Source of the DNA: a virus
DNA: 31,514 nucleotides
IMG/VR virus record: IMGVR_UViG_3300032334_000465
Location: 1 to 31,514 of that record
Strand: one strand, 5' to 3'
In this document: positions 16,858 through 22,436 of the stretch, in pieces
Layout of the letters: each line of letters begins with the position of its first letter
Position numbering within the stretch: the first letter of the stretch is position 1
The notes under the pieces: model-generated
Databases searched by the model: none
The model's input: the letters and a program-made list of their open reading frames with translations, nothing else
What the model was told of the DNA's origin: nothing
Program-made: the position numbers and the translations under genes

Positions 16858-17133
16858 ATGAAACAAATTCAACCGATTAGCATTTGGATTAATGGAGAAA
16901 TTAAAATAGCTGAATTTTTAAATGCTAATGGAATTAATGTAACACTTGGAGTATCTGCAACTTTTTATTGGCAGTTATTTACAAAGGTTACTGATTCAGA
17001 AGGCAATGAAGTAGCAGGAGAATCAGTATCACAAGGTAATTTATTAATGGATGGAGAAGATTATCAAAATTGGAATCAAGATATATTTGCTTGGGATTGG
17101 ATTGCAAATAAATTAAATTTAGTAATTTTGTAA
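16858..17133 (+). CDS. Hypothetical protein downstream of fibre, 91 aa
   Basis: Acidic, Trp-rich beta protein (ISIWINGEIKIAEFLNANGI; ATFYWQLFTKV; WDWIANKLNLVIL) 15 bases after the fibre gene. It may be a virion accessory or fibre-associated protein. No motif is recognised, and position is the only guide. Confidence 0.55.
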   Translation: MKQIQPISIWINGEIKIAEFLNANGINVTLGVSATFYWQLFTKVTDSEGNEVAGESVSQGNLLMDGEDYQNWNQDIFAWDWIANKLNLVIL

Positions 17134-17145
17134 AAATTAAACATT

Positions 17146-17289
17146 ATGAATATTACAGAGTTAAAAGCTAAAGCATACGATACTTTAGCACAAATAGAGT
17201 ACCTACAAAAAAAGCTACAAGAATTAAATCAACAAATTGCAAAAGCACTACAAGATGAACAAGCTAATACTGATTCTGTTAGCGAGTAG
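17146..17289 (+). CDS. Small coiled-coil protein, 47 aa
   Basis: Starts 12 bases after the previous stop in an A-rich context (AAATTAAACATTATG). It reads MNITELKAKAYDTLAQIEYL followed by QKKLQELNQQIAKAL, a strong heptad coiled coil over nearly the whole length, and ends acidic. It overlaps the spanin gene by 35 bases. Such small coiled-coil proteins are common near fibre genes. I do not know its function. Confidence 0.55.
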   Translation: MNITELKAKAYDTLAQIEYLQKKLQELNQQIAKALQDEQANTDSVSE

Positions 17290-17749
17290 TTTAAGCGGAT
17301 GCCTTTCTCAAAATAAACTTGCGAAAGTCTGCTCAGAAAGATTTCCTATAAAAGAGGAGATTAAAGAAGTTTTAGTGATTGATACTATACTTACGCAAGG
17401 GGATACTATTGTAATTCATTTTAAGGATAGTTCCTTGCCTGTTATCTGTCCACCTAATAAGATTATCACTAAAATAAAAGAGGTCAAAATAACGTCTGAA
17501 AACACCGCTAAAACGTATCTGGTAAAACAAGACCATCAAAATGAAATAAATAAACTAAATGATGATTGCGATAATCAGATTAGTAAACTAAATGCTGAAT
17601 CCAAAAAGCATATTAAAGAAATTGACAATTTAAACATAAAGTTAGAAAATGTCAAAAAGTTTAAACGTAGGTTTTATCTACTATTATCAGGAATTATACT
17701 TTACTTTGCATTGAAATTTGGAATTAAGAGATTATTGTCATCATTTTAG
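17255..17749 (+). CDS. Candidate unimolecular spanin (lipoprotein with C-terminal TM)
   Basis: 164-aa protein. I use ATG 17255, because it places MNKLILILLASSLSGC as a lipoprotein signal peptide with lipobox LSGC (lipidated Cys16). A periplasmic region follows, ending in a coiled coil of about 55 residues (NEINKLNDDCDNQISKLNAE; IKEIDNLNIKLENVKK). A basic-flanked transmembrane segment (RRFYLLLSGIILYFALKFGI) lies at the C-terminus. Outer-membrane lipoprotein at one end and inner-membrane anchor at the other is the architecture of u-spanins such as T1 gp11, which fuse the two membranes at the last step of lysis. It lies about 7.7 kb before the holin and endolysin genes, an unusual separation. 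Confidence 0.65.
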   Translation: MNKLILILLASSLSGCLSQNKLAKVCSERFPIKEEIKEVLVIDTILTQGDTIVIHFKDSSLPVICPPNKIITKIKEVKITSENTAKTYLVKQDHQNEINKLNDDCDNQISKLNAESKKHIKEIDNLNIKLENVKKFKRRFYLLLSGIILYFALKFGIKRLLSSF

Positions 17750-17763
17750 TTGTTAGGTTTTGG

Positions 17764-17792
17764 AATCCCTGCCATTCTTGGTGGGGATTTTT
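17764..17792 (+). terminator. Rho-independent terminator
   Basis: AATCCC (17764-17769) pairs with GGGATT (17784-17789). The inner TGCCA/TGGTG pairing extends the stem to 11 positions including two G-U, and T bases follow. It ends the virion/lysis transcript just before the next promoter. Confidence 0.75.
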
Positions 17793-17829
17793 ATTATACA
17801 AAATATTTTTCAAACAAAAAAATAAAGTT

Positions 17830-17863
17830 TTTATTAGTTTTTAAACTATTAGGTTTATCTTTG
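17830..17863 (+). promoter_or_regulatory. Bacteroidetes promoter of replication operon
   Basis: The -7 box TATCTTTG is at 17856-17863. The surrounding AGGTTTATCTTTGTG and the following AACAAAACC and AACAATG are shared with the promoter at 31341-31374. No clear TTTG -33 box is seen at the expected distance. Confidence 0.7.
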
Positions 17864-17884
17864 TGCAAACAAAACCTAATAACA

Positions 17885-18157
17885 ATGACAATTAAAAACA
17901 TTAAGTCCAATGTCTATGAGGTTATCATAGGCGATTATTACTGCGAGTATTTCACAGAAAGGGAACTAATCCAATTAATTAAGTACAATGACATTGCCGA
18001 TGTTGTAAAACATCCACTTGGCTATGTTGTAAACACAGACAGAGGTATTCTGCTTCCAAATCAGTACCTGCGTGTTATGTCTGATTCTGCAAAGGAACTT
18101 TTAGCAATTACTTTACTAAACAATAAAACCAACAATTATGAAGGCAGTATCAATTAA
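17885..18157 (+). CDS. Hypothetical early protein, 90 aa
   Basis: First gene of the second operon. The start is ATG 17885, 21 bases after the -7 box; longer readings from TTG 17750 would run through the promoter and cannot be right. The protein is mixed alpha/beta (MTIKNIKSNVYEVIIGDYYC; ELIQLIKYNDIADVVKHPLG). No domain is recognised. It overlaps the annealing-like gene by 20 bases. Confidence 0.65.
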   Translation: MTIKNIKSNVYEVIIGDYYCEYFTERELIQLIKYNDIADVVKHPLGYVVNTDRGILLPNQYLRVMSDSAKELLAITLLNNKTNNYEGSIN

Positions 18158-18728
18158 GGGAAAGCAATACATCCCTGTTTCAGAAAGATTAAAGTTTTTA
18201 TCGGACAATTTCAATTACTCAATCCAAAGCAGTTATGAGTATTTCCCAGAACGAAAAATGTGGGTAGTTAAAGCCATTTTGCGAATTGAGAAAGGCGAAG
18301 AATCATTTACTTACACAGGACTTGCACAGGAGATTGAAAGTGCTAATTACAAAGAAGTCAATTTTACTTCTGCATTGGAAAACGCAGAAACAAGTGCAGT
18401 AGGTAGAGCCTGTGCAATGGCAGGGATAGGAATTGATGGTGGCATAGCTTCAGCAGATGAAGTTAAAAAAGCAATAGTAAGGTCAGAAGTTGATGAGGTT
18501 GGAGATGATAAAAGAATGTACCTTTTAACCTTGCTTGAAAACACCACTTACGAAGAAAGGCAGAAGGAACAACTTGCAATCAAAATTGATAACTTAAAAT
18601 TTGAGACAGATTATGAAAAGGCTTACAATACTTTACAGGCTAATCAGATACAAGATAAAGACAGAATTGCTATGGGTTTAAATTACTCAGCAACAGATAT
18701 TAAAAAAACTTTAAAAAACCTTAAATAA
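18138..18728 (+). CDS. Putative ssDNA-annealing/recombination protein
   Basis: 196-aa protein in the recombination/replication operon. The segment NFTSALENAETSAVGRACAM (about 75-94) followed by AGIGIDGGIASADEV matches a signature shared by a broad group of phage proteins linked to single-strand annealing or ssDNA metabolism (ERF/Sak-like in my judgement). The N-terminal half is beta-rich (MWVVKAILRIEKGEESFTYT). The C-terminal half is helical and charged. The nearby SSB-like protein with an LPF tail supports a recombination role. I cannot assign an exact superfamily from sequence alone. Confidence 0.5.
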   Translation: MKAVSIKGKQYIPVSERLKFLSDNFNYSIQSSYEYFPERKMWVVKAILRIEKGEESFTYTGLAQEIESANYKEVNFTSALENAETSAVGRACAMAGIGIDGGIASADEVKKAIVRSEVDEVGDDKRMYLLTLLENTTYEERQKEQLAIKIDNLKFETDYEKAYNTLQANQIQDKDRIAMGLNYSATDIKKTLKNLK

Positions 18729-19096
18729 TGGAATTGTTAGATTACCAAACTAAATACGAATCAATGCTTAAATTCCTTGAACAACCATTGGATAAAGAAT
18801 ATGATTCTTTAATAACCAGAATGGAACATTTAGGAATCTTACTTGCAAGAGCAGGGGAATATATGACAGAGGCTGCATACAGGATTGATGAGGTTGTGGA
18901 TATAGAATGTAAAGTTAATCTTGAACTTCTGGACAAGTATTCTGCATCAACATTCAATATGATGATAAAAGCAAAGGCAAAGGATTGGAACAAATTAAAG
19001 TTAGGTTTTGAAAGATGTTGCAGTTCAGCAGTTCATCAAATAGATAGCATACGCACAATTATTTCATTTGAAAAAGCAAAACTTCAATTATTATGA
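18728..19096 (+). CDS. Hypothetical helical protein, 122 aa
   Basis: Almost all-helical protein (MELLDYQTKYESMLKFLEQP; LITRMEHLGILLARAGEYMT). It is coupled to both neighbours: one base shared upstream, 4 bases downstream. Two adjacent Cys (RCCSS) lie in the C-terminal helix. Possibly a partner of the annealing-like protein, but this is only by context. Confidence 0.6.
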   Translation: MELLDYQTKYESMLKFLEQPLDKEYDSLITRMEHLGILLARAGEYMTEAAYRIDEVVDIECKVNLELLDKYSASTFNMMIKAKAKDWNKLKLGFERCCSSAVHQIDSIRTIISFEKAKLQLL

Positions 19097-19290
19097 CTGA
19101 TTTCAAAAAAGTTATACCTACGGAGAGAGGACTTATCATTGCAAAGTTGTACCATAATATGTGGTATGATAAAGATAGATTTAATATTATTATGAGTTTG
19201 CTTGAGGCTTGGGATAAAGAGCCTGTTAGAGAAGCAAAATATTTAGATGAAATACAGGAAGCAGTAAACATTAATGATTTAATAAATTAA
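19093..19290 (+). CDS. Hypothetical protein, 65 aa, MWYD motif
   Basis: Small acidic protein with HNMWYDKDRFNIIMSLLE (about 21-38), similar to HDGMWYDESVFDKILSLYE in the protein at 300-506. The shared pattern suggests a small conserved fold present in both early operons. Function unknown. Confidence 0.6.
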   Translation: MTDFKKVIPTERGLIIAKLYHNMWYDKDRFNIIMSLLEAWDKEPVREAKYLDEIQEAVNINDLIN

Positions 19291-19295
19291 ACAAA

Positions 19296-19541
19296 ATGGA
19301 AAAAAGAGAATTTGCTAAAGGAATCTTTATCACAGAGAAGGAAAGTAAGTCAGGGAAAACGTATCTGGAGATAGCTATCGGAGAAAATGGTGCATATAAA
19401 AAGTATGTTGCATTTAAAGGCACAAAGGAGGCGAAATACGGAGGTTTAATATATTCTGTGTATGATAAGACAGAACAACCTAAAGAGGCTGAAATTAAGC
19501 CTATGACAGACCACAGATTAAATAATGATTTACCATTCTAA
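19296..19541 (+). CDS. SSB-like OB-fold protein with LPF tail
   Basis: 81-aa protein that probably coats single-stranded phage DNA. The N-terminal 60 residues read as beta strands of an OB fold (FAKGIFITEKESKSGKTYLE; KKYVAFKGTKEAKYGG), with aromatic and basic residues suited to ssDNA contact. A flexible linker leads to the C-terminal NNDLPF, equivalent to the DDIPF/DDLPF tip with which SSB proteins recruit replication and repair enzymes. It is about half the length of cellular SSB. Neighbouring annealing-like and DnaA-like proteins support the role. The fold is inferred. Confidence 0.55.
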   Translation: MEKREFAKGIFITEKESKSGKTYLEIAIGENGAYKKYVAFKGTKEAKYGGLIYSVYDKTEQPKEAEIKPMTDHRLNNDLPF

Positions 19542-19551
19542 AACCAAACAA

Positions 19552-19938
19552 ATGAGAACGCAAGAAATAAAAGGACTTATCAAGAGCCATCATAATATGA
19601 TTTATAGGCTTGAAAAAATGCTGAAGGAACAACCTAAACAAATAAACGAAGTTAGATTTCCATCTGAGAGGATTGTACAGGAAGTTAACAATAGGTTTAA
19701 AGTTGATATTACACAGATTACCAGAAAGAAAAAAGTAATGTATGCCAGACACGCAGCAGTATATCTTCTAAAAACCCATACTAACTTAATATGGCAGGAT
19801 ATAGCAGTAAGTGTTGGCAATACCCATCATACATCGGTCATTCATTCCTTTAAGGCTGCAAAGGACATAATGGAAACCGATAATGAATACTTACAAACAA
19901 TTAATGAGATAAAAGAAAGATTAGTTAATTTAAAATAG
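19552..19938 (+). CDS. Stand-alone DnaA domain IV DNA-binding protein
   Basis: 128-aa protein starting at ATG 19552 after ACCAAACAA; an in-frame ATG at 19525 would overlap the SSB-like gene and is less likely. Residues 36-125 match the C-terminal DnaA domain: FPSERIVQEVNNRFKVDITQ, RHAAVYLLKTHTNLIWQDIA, and the signature-like GNTHHTSVIHS (89-99) in place of GRDHTTVLHA. The ATPase domain III is absent. An N-terminal helix of about 30 residues may take the place of domains I-II. It is predicted to bind a DnaA-box-like sequence and to help the phage origin, or to compete with host DnaA. The gene ends just before the promoter/RNA element and the origin-containing initiator gene. Confidence 0.8.
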   Translation: MRTQEIKGLIKSHHNMIYRLEKMLKEQPKQINEVRFPSERIVQEVNNRFKVDITQITRKKKVMYARHAAVYLLKTHTNLIWQDIAVSVGNTHHTSVIHSFKAAKDIMETDNEYLQTINEIKERLVNLK

Positions 19939-19946
19939 TATCTTTG
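19918..19946 (+). promoter_or_regulatory. Bacteroidetes promoter of the kissing-loop RNA / initiator gene
   Basis: The -7 box TATCTTTG is at 19939-19946, overlapping the end of the DnaA-like gene. A transcript would start near 19952, exactly where hairpin 1 begins. The -33 region is not a clear TTTG. Confidence 0.6.
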
Positions 19947-19951
19947 TAGAA

Positions 19952-20029
19952 ATGAAGGTGTCCGACTTCATATTATTAAAATCTTGCTATCCTAATGGGG
20001 TGCGGTACGGACATACCAATCCCTGTTAG
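19952..20029 (+). CDS. Possible 25-aa leader peptide (tentative)
   Basis: The ATG of hairpin 1 opens a 25-codon frame (MKVSDFILLKSCYPN..., stop TAG 20027-20029) that ends inside the closing stem of hairpin 2. If translated, ribosomes would disrupt the hairpins, as in attenuation. The start would lie at or next to the mRNA 5' end. An ORF of this length can occur by chance. Confidence 0.25.
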   Translation: MKVSDFILLKSCYPNGVRYGHTNPC

Positions 20030-20036
20030 GATTTTT
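19952..20036 (+). ncRNA. Structured RNA with complementary hairpin loops (candidate sRNA or attenuator leader)
   Basis: Hairpin 1: ATGAAG (19952-19957) pairs with CTTCAT (19966-19971), loop GTGTCCGA. Hairpin 2: ATCCTAATGGGG (19989-20000) pairs with CCCTGTTAGGAT (20021-20032) including two G-U. It has a 3 x 3 internal loop and an upper stem GGTA (20004-20007)/TACC (20014-20017), closed by loop CGGACA (20008-20013). The whole loop of hairpin 2 is complementary to TGTCCG (19959-19964) in the loop of hairpin 1, so a six-base-pair kissing interaction is possible. Hairpin 2 is followed by five T (20032-20036), so it also looks like an intrinsic terminator. The element starts at the expected transcription start and ends 5 bases before the initiator ATG. 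I match it to no known RNA family. Confidence 0.6.
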
Positions 20037-20041
20037 ATATT

Positions 20042-20806
20042 ATGGAACATCACTTTGATAAAGATTTTGCAGTTGATTATGGTTTGGATGAATCTATAAT
20101 GTTAAATCATTTGATATTCTGGATAGAAAAAAACAGAGCAAATAAACGTAACTTTATAAATGGTTATCATTGGACTTATTCAACTTATAAGGCTTTTACT
20201 GAAATATTTCCATATTGGAAGGAATTAAAGATAAAGAGAATTTTAGATTCACTTGTTAAACAGGAAGTTATATTAAGAGAAAATCACAATAAAGCAGGTT
20301 ATGATAGGACTTGTTGGTATGCCTTAAAAAATGAAGAATCCATATTTCAAAAACGAAATATCCATATTTCAAAAATGAAAGATGCATCTATCAAAAATGA
20401 AAGACCTATACCATATAATCTAACATATAATAATACATATAATAATACAAATACAGAGCTAACATTTTTTTCTTCTGATTATCAAAGTTTATGGTTAGAT
20501 TGGATTGAATACAAAAAATCAGAGTTTAAAGATAACTTTAAAAGTAAAAAAGCAGAACAAACTGCAATTAACCAGCTTCAAAAAATTTCAAATAATGACA
20601 TTGAAATTGCAAAAGAAATAGTAAATTTATCTATATCAAACAGATGGAAAGGATTATTTAAATTAAAAACCGAAAAAACAACTAAACAAAATGGAAAAAC
20701 AACTTCAGACTATTATCGAGAAAACTATCAGCAAAACCTTAAGTGGGCAAACGAATGGGATGCAGCAGAAGGAAAACAACCTTTTTTTACAGGCGAAGAA
20801 AACTGA
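20042..20806 (+). CDS. Replication initiator-like protein containing the origin
   Basis: 254-aa protein, probably the phage replisome organiser (lambda O / DnaD-like role). Residues 1-96 have a winged-helix pattern common to phage replication proteins (YGLDESIMLNHLIFWIEKNR; KIKRILDSLVKQEVILREN; CWYALKNEE). Residues about 100-135 form a linker encoded by DNA repeats: three 22-bp iterons and a duplicated AT-rich 12-mer. The C-terminal part (SLWLDWIEYKKSEFKDNFKS; AINQLQKISNNDIEIAKEIV; NRWKGLFKLK) is the helical domain seen in loader-binding initiators. The gene follows the kissing-loop RNA and overlaps the next gene. Confidence 0.7.
   Translation: MEHHFDKDFAVDYGLDESIMLNHLIFWIEKNRANKRNFINGYHWTYSTYKAFTEIFPYWKELKIKRILDSLVKQEVILRENHNKAGYDRTCWYALKNEESIFQKRNIHISKMKDASIKNERPIPYNLTYNNTYNNTNTELTFFSSDYQSLWLDWIEYKKSEFKDNFKSKKAEQTAINQLQKISNNDIEIAKEIVNLSISNRWKGLFKLKTEKTTKQNGKTTSDYYRENYQQNLKWANEWDAAEGKQPFFTGEEN
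20338..20403 (+). repeat. Three tandem 22-bp iterons (putative replication origin)
   Basis: Copies at 20338-20359, 20360-20381 and 20382-20403 share the core TTTCAAAAATGAAAG (third copy CTATCAAAAATGAAAG; first copy has CG for TG). A degenerate copy (CTTAAAAAATGAAGA) lies in register at 20323-20337. The period of 22 is not a multiple of three, so the encoded residues do not repeat and the conservation is at DNA level. Confidence 0.75.
20411..20454 (+). repeat. AT-rich region with duplicated 12-mer (putative DNA unwinding element)
   Basis: ACATATAATAAT occurs twice in tandem at 20423-20446 within a stretch almost free of G/C, eight bases after the last iteron. The order iterons then AT-rich DNA matches the lambda origin inside gene O. 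The repeat also encodes the tandem TYNNTYNN. Confidence 0.6.
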
Positions 20807-21440
20807 AAAACTAAAAGCAGTTAATATCCCTGTAATCCTGCAAGTGATTGAAAAGGGATTGATGCTATTGGGAATAAAAGGAGAGAAGCATCCAGATGAG
20901 ATATCAATGAAATTAATAGTGGCTGAACTTAGAAGCCATTATGTAAACTTAACGATTGGAGAATTAGACCTTGCATTTACATTAGCATCCAGAGGTCAAC
21001 TTGATTATGATAATGAAACGTATCAATCCTTTTCTGTTTTATACCTAAACAGAATGCTTTCGGCTTACGCAAGATGGGCAGCACATAAACACTTTGTAGA
21101 AGAAGTAAAAGAGCCACAATTACCAAGACCTGCACTCCCTGAGGATGATGTGATTGAGATGGCTCTTGATAGTTACAAAAAGTTTAAACAATGGTGGTCA
21201 ATATTCAACTGCTTAAAAACCTTTAATATATTATACTCAAGAGGTCTTGTTGGTCAAGATATTGATTTTATTATAAACAAAACTGAAGAGGCAATGCAGA
21301 GAAGAATAGACAGAGCAGACCACGAAGATAAAAAGGATTTAATTGCTGAATTTAAAGATGATGACCAAATGGAATTAAATTGTCGCAGAATGGCAGTAGC
21401 TTTGTACTTTAACAAGAAAATTAATGAACTTACTACTTGA
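20691..21440 (+). CDS. Putative helicase loader-like replication protein
   Basis: 249-aa mostly helical protein that overlaps the initiator gene by 116 bases if ATG 20691 is used (context CTAAACAAAATGG). ATG 20760, with a 47-base overlap, is the alternative. The segment MKLIVAELRSHYVNLTIGEL, then ETYQSFSVLYLNRMLSAYAR, resembles phage replication proteins placed just after the initiator. Those are thought to bring in DnaB-type helicase, like lambda P. No helicase, primase or polymerase gene is seen in the genome, so the phage must recruit host enzymes. The role is inferred from position and pattern. Confidence 0.45.
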   Translation: MEKQLQTIIEKTISKTLSGQTNGMQQKENNLFLQAKKTEKLKAVNIPVILQVIEKGLMLLGIKGEKHPDEISMKLIVAELRSHYVNLTIGELDLAFTLASRGQLDYDNETYQSFSVLYLNRMLSAYARWAAHKHFVEEVKEPQLPRPALPEDDVIEMALDSYKKFKQWWSIFNCLKTFNILYSRGLVGQDIDFIINKTEEAMQRRIDRADHEDKKDLIAEFKDDDQMELNCRRMAVALYFNKKINELTT

Positions 21441-21657
21441 TGTTTATTGCCACACAGAAACTACGGAGTTAATGAGCAATGTAGGTTTAGAAGTTGATTG
21501 GAATACTCTGGAAACAAAATCTGTATTATTTAGAAATATAGATTTAGCAATGTCAGTACAGATAGGAGATAAAGAATATACAGAGATTCACGTTGGCGGA
21601 AATTCATACATAGCTAAAATAAAATTTGTAGAATTTGTAAAGCAATCCCTTTCCTAA
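21424..21657 (+). CDS. Hypothetical protein, 77 aa
   Basis: Overlaps the loader-like gene by 17 bases. Acidic beta-rich protein (EVDWNTLETKSVLFRNIDLA; VQIGDKEYTEIHVGG). No domain is recognised. A TAGCTTTG sequence (21397-21404) that resembles a -7 box lies 20 bases upstream but has no clear -33 partner. Confidence 0.55.
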   Translation: MNLLLDVYCHTETTELMSNVGLEVDWNTLETKSVLFRNIDLAMSVQIGDKEYTEIHVGGNSYIAKIKFVEFVKQSLS

Positions 21658-21669
21658 AATTAATTTTAG
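21654..21669. repeat. 16-bp perfect palindrome
   Basis: CTAAAATTAATTTTAG lies across the stop codon of the 77-aa gene and the 31-base gap before 21689. It could be an operator or a weak hairpin. It has no T tract strong enough for a terminator. Confidence 0.45.
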
Positions 21670-21688
21670 TAAACCTAAACATTGACAA

Positions 21689-21916
21689 ATGAAAGCAATA
21701 TTAGAATTTAACCTACCAGATGACCAACAAGATTATGACCTTGCGAATAATGGACTAAACTTTTGGCACGTTTTATGGGAACTTGACCAAGAATTAAGAG
21801 CCAATACAAAGTATGCTCCAGATGATATGACAGATGATGATTATGATGCTTACCAAAAGATTAGAGATAAGCTACACGAATTGATGAATAATTATAATGT
21901 AAACTTAGAAAAATGA
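21689..21916 (+). CDS. Conserved phage protein, 75 aa
   Basis: Begins MKAILEFNLPDDQQDYDLAN. This start with an aromatic/acidic helix and a middle LWELDQELRANTKYAPD matches a small phage protein family that I know only as hypothetical. It overlaps the next start by 4 bases. Confidence 0.6.
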   Translation: MKAILEFNLPDDQQDYDLANNGLNFWHVLWELDQELRANTKYAPDDMTDDDYDAYQKIRDKLHELMNNYNVNLEK

Positions 21917-22122
21917 AAGATAAAATACTTGAAGCATTAATTGATAAATACAAAGAAAGAGCCGAGAAAGGTCAGTTGAAATATGGCACTACTCTGGATA
22001 GAAACGACATTGAATTATTAGAATGGGTAAACCACGCACAGGAAGAGGCAATGGATTACTGCCTGTATTTAGAAAAGATAAAACAAATGTTATCTAATCC
22101 TAAAGGAATAAATATATTTTAA
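21913..22122 (+). CDS. Conserved phage protein, 69 aa (DUF5664-like pattern)
   Basis: All-helical protein with KYGTTLDRNDIELLEWVNHA followed by QEEAMDYCLYLEKIK. The pattern of acidic residues in paired helices resembles the N-terminal part of DUF5664/MazG-like phage nucleotide hydrolases, but the protein is much shorter and may only be a relative. It shares one base with the next start. Confidence 0.5.
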   Translation: MKDKILEALIDKYKERAEKGQLKYGTTLDRNDIELLEWVNHAQEEAMDYCLYLEKIKQMLSNPKGINIF

Positions 22123-22436
22123 TGGACATATCAGCAAATGAGTTAACCAAATGGGCAAAGGATTACTGCAAGAAACTGAATTGGCGAGTAACAAGAATGA
22201 ACAACACTCCTATCCAGAGAAGGAAAGGAACGATTGAAAAGGGATGGTGCGATTTAATTGGTTACACAGATACAGGAATATTTGTAGGTATTGAAGTTAA
22301 AAAGATAGGGGATAGATTAAGTCTTGAACAACAGGACAGAATTAAAGATATTATTAGTTGTGGAGGAAAGGCTTACCTTTGTACTGAAGAAAATGGTAAA
22401 CCGATTTTAATACAATGGGAAGGAACGAAATTTTAA
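22122..22436 (+). CDS. VRR-NUC domain nuclease
   Basis: 104-aa protein of the VRR-NUC group of PD-(D/E)xK nucleases, probably acting on branched replication or recombination intermediates. Catalytic pattern: GWCDLIG with Asp44, EVK with Glu58 and Lys60, and Gln70/Gln71 in LSLEQQDRI. The C-terminal GGKAYLCTEE strand completes the fold. It overlaps the sigma-like gene by 22 bases. Confidence 0.75.
   Translation: MDISANELTKWAKDYCKKLNWRVTRMNNTPIQRRKGTIEKGWCDLIGYTDTGIFVGIEVKKIGDRLSLEQQDRIKDIISCGGKAYLCTEENGKPILIQWEGTKF

Noticed and set aside
17750-17884. Longer N-terminus for the 17885 gene
   Set aside because: It would begin at TTG and translate through a terminator and a promoter.
19952-20036. 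tRNA or known riboswitch
   Set aside because: No cloverleaf or acceptor stem. The two-hairpin kissing layout recalls purine riboswitches, but there is no closing P1 helix or conserved three-way junction core.
20316-20454. CRISPR-like array
   Set aside because: The repeats are tandem without spacers, lie in a coding gene, and fit iterons.
19900-20460. DnaA boxes near the origin
   Set aside because: I searched by eye for TTATnCACA and its complement around the iterons and found no exact match.
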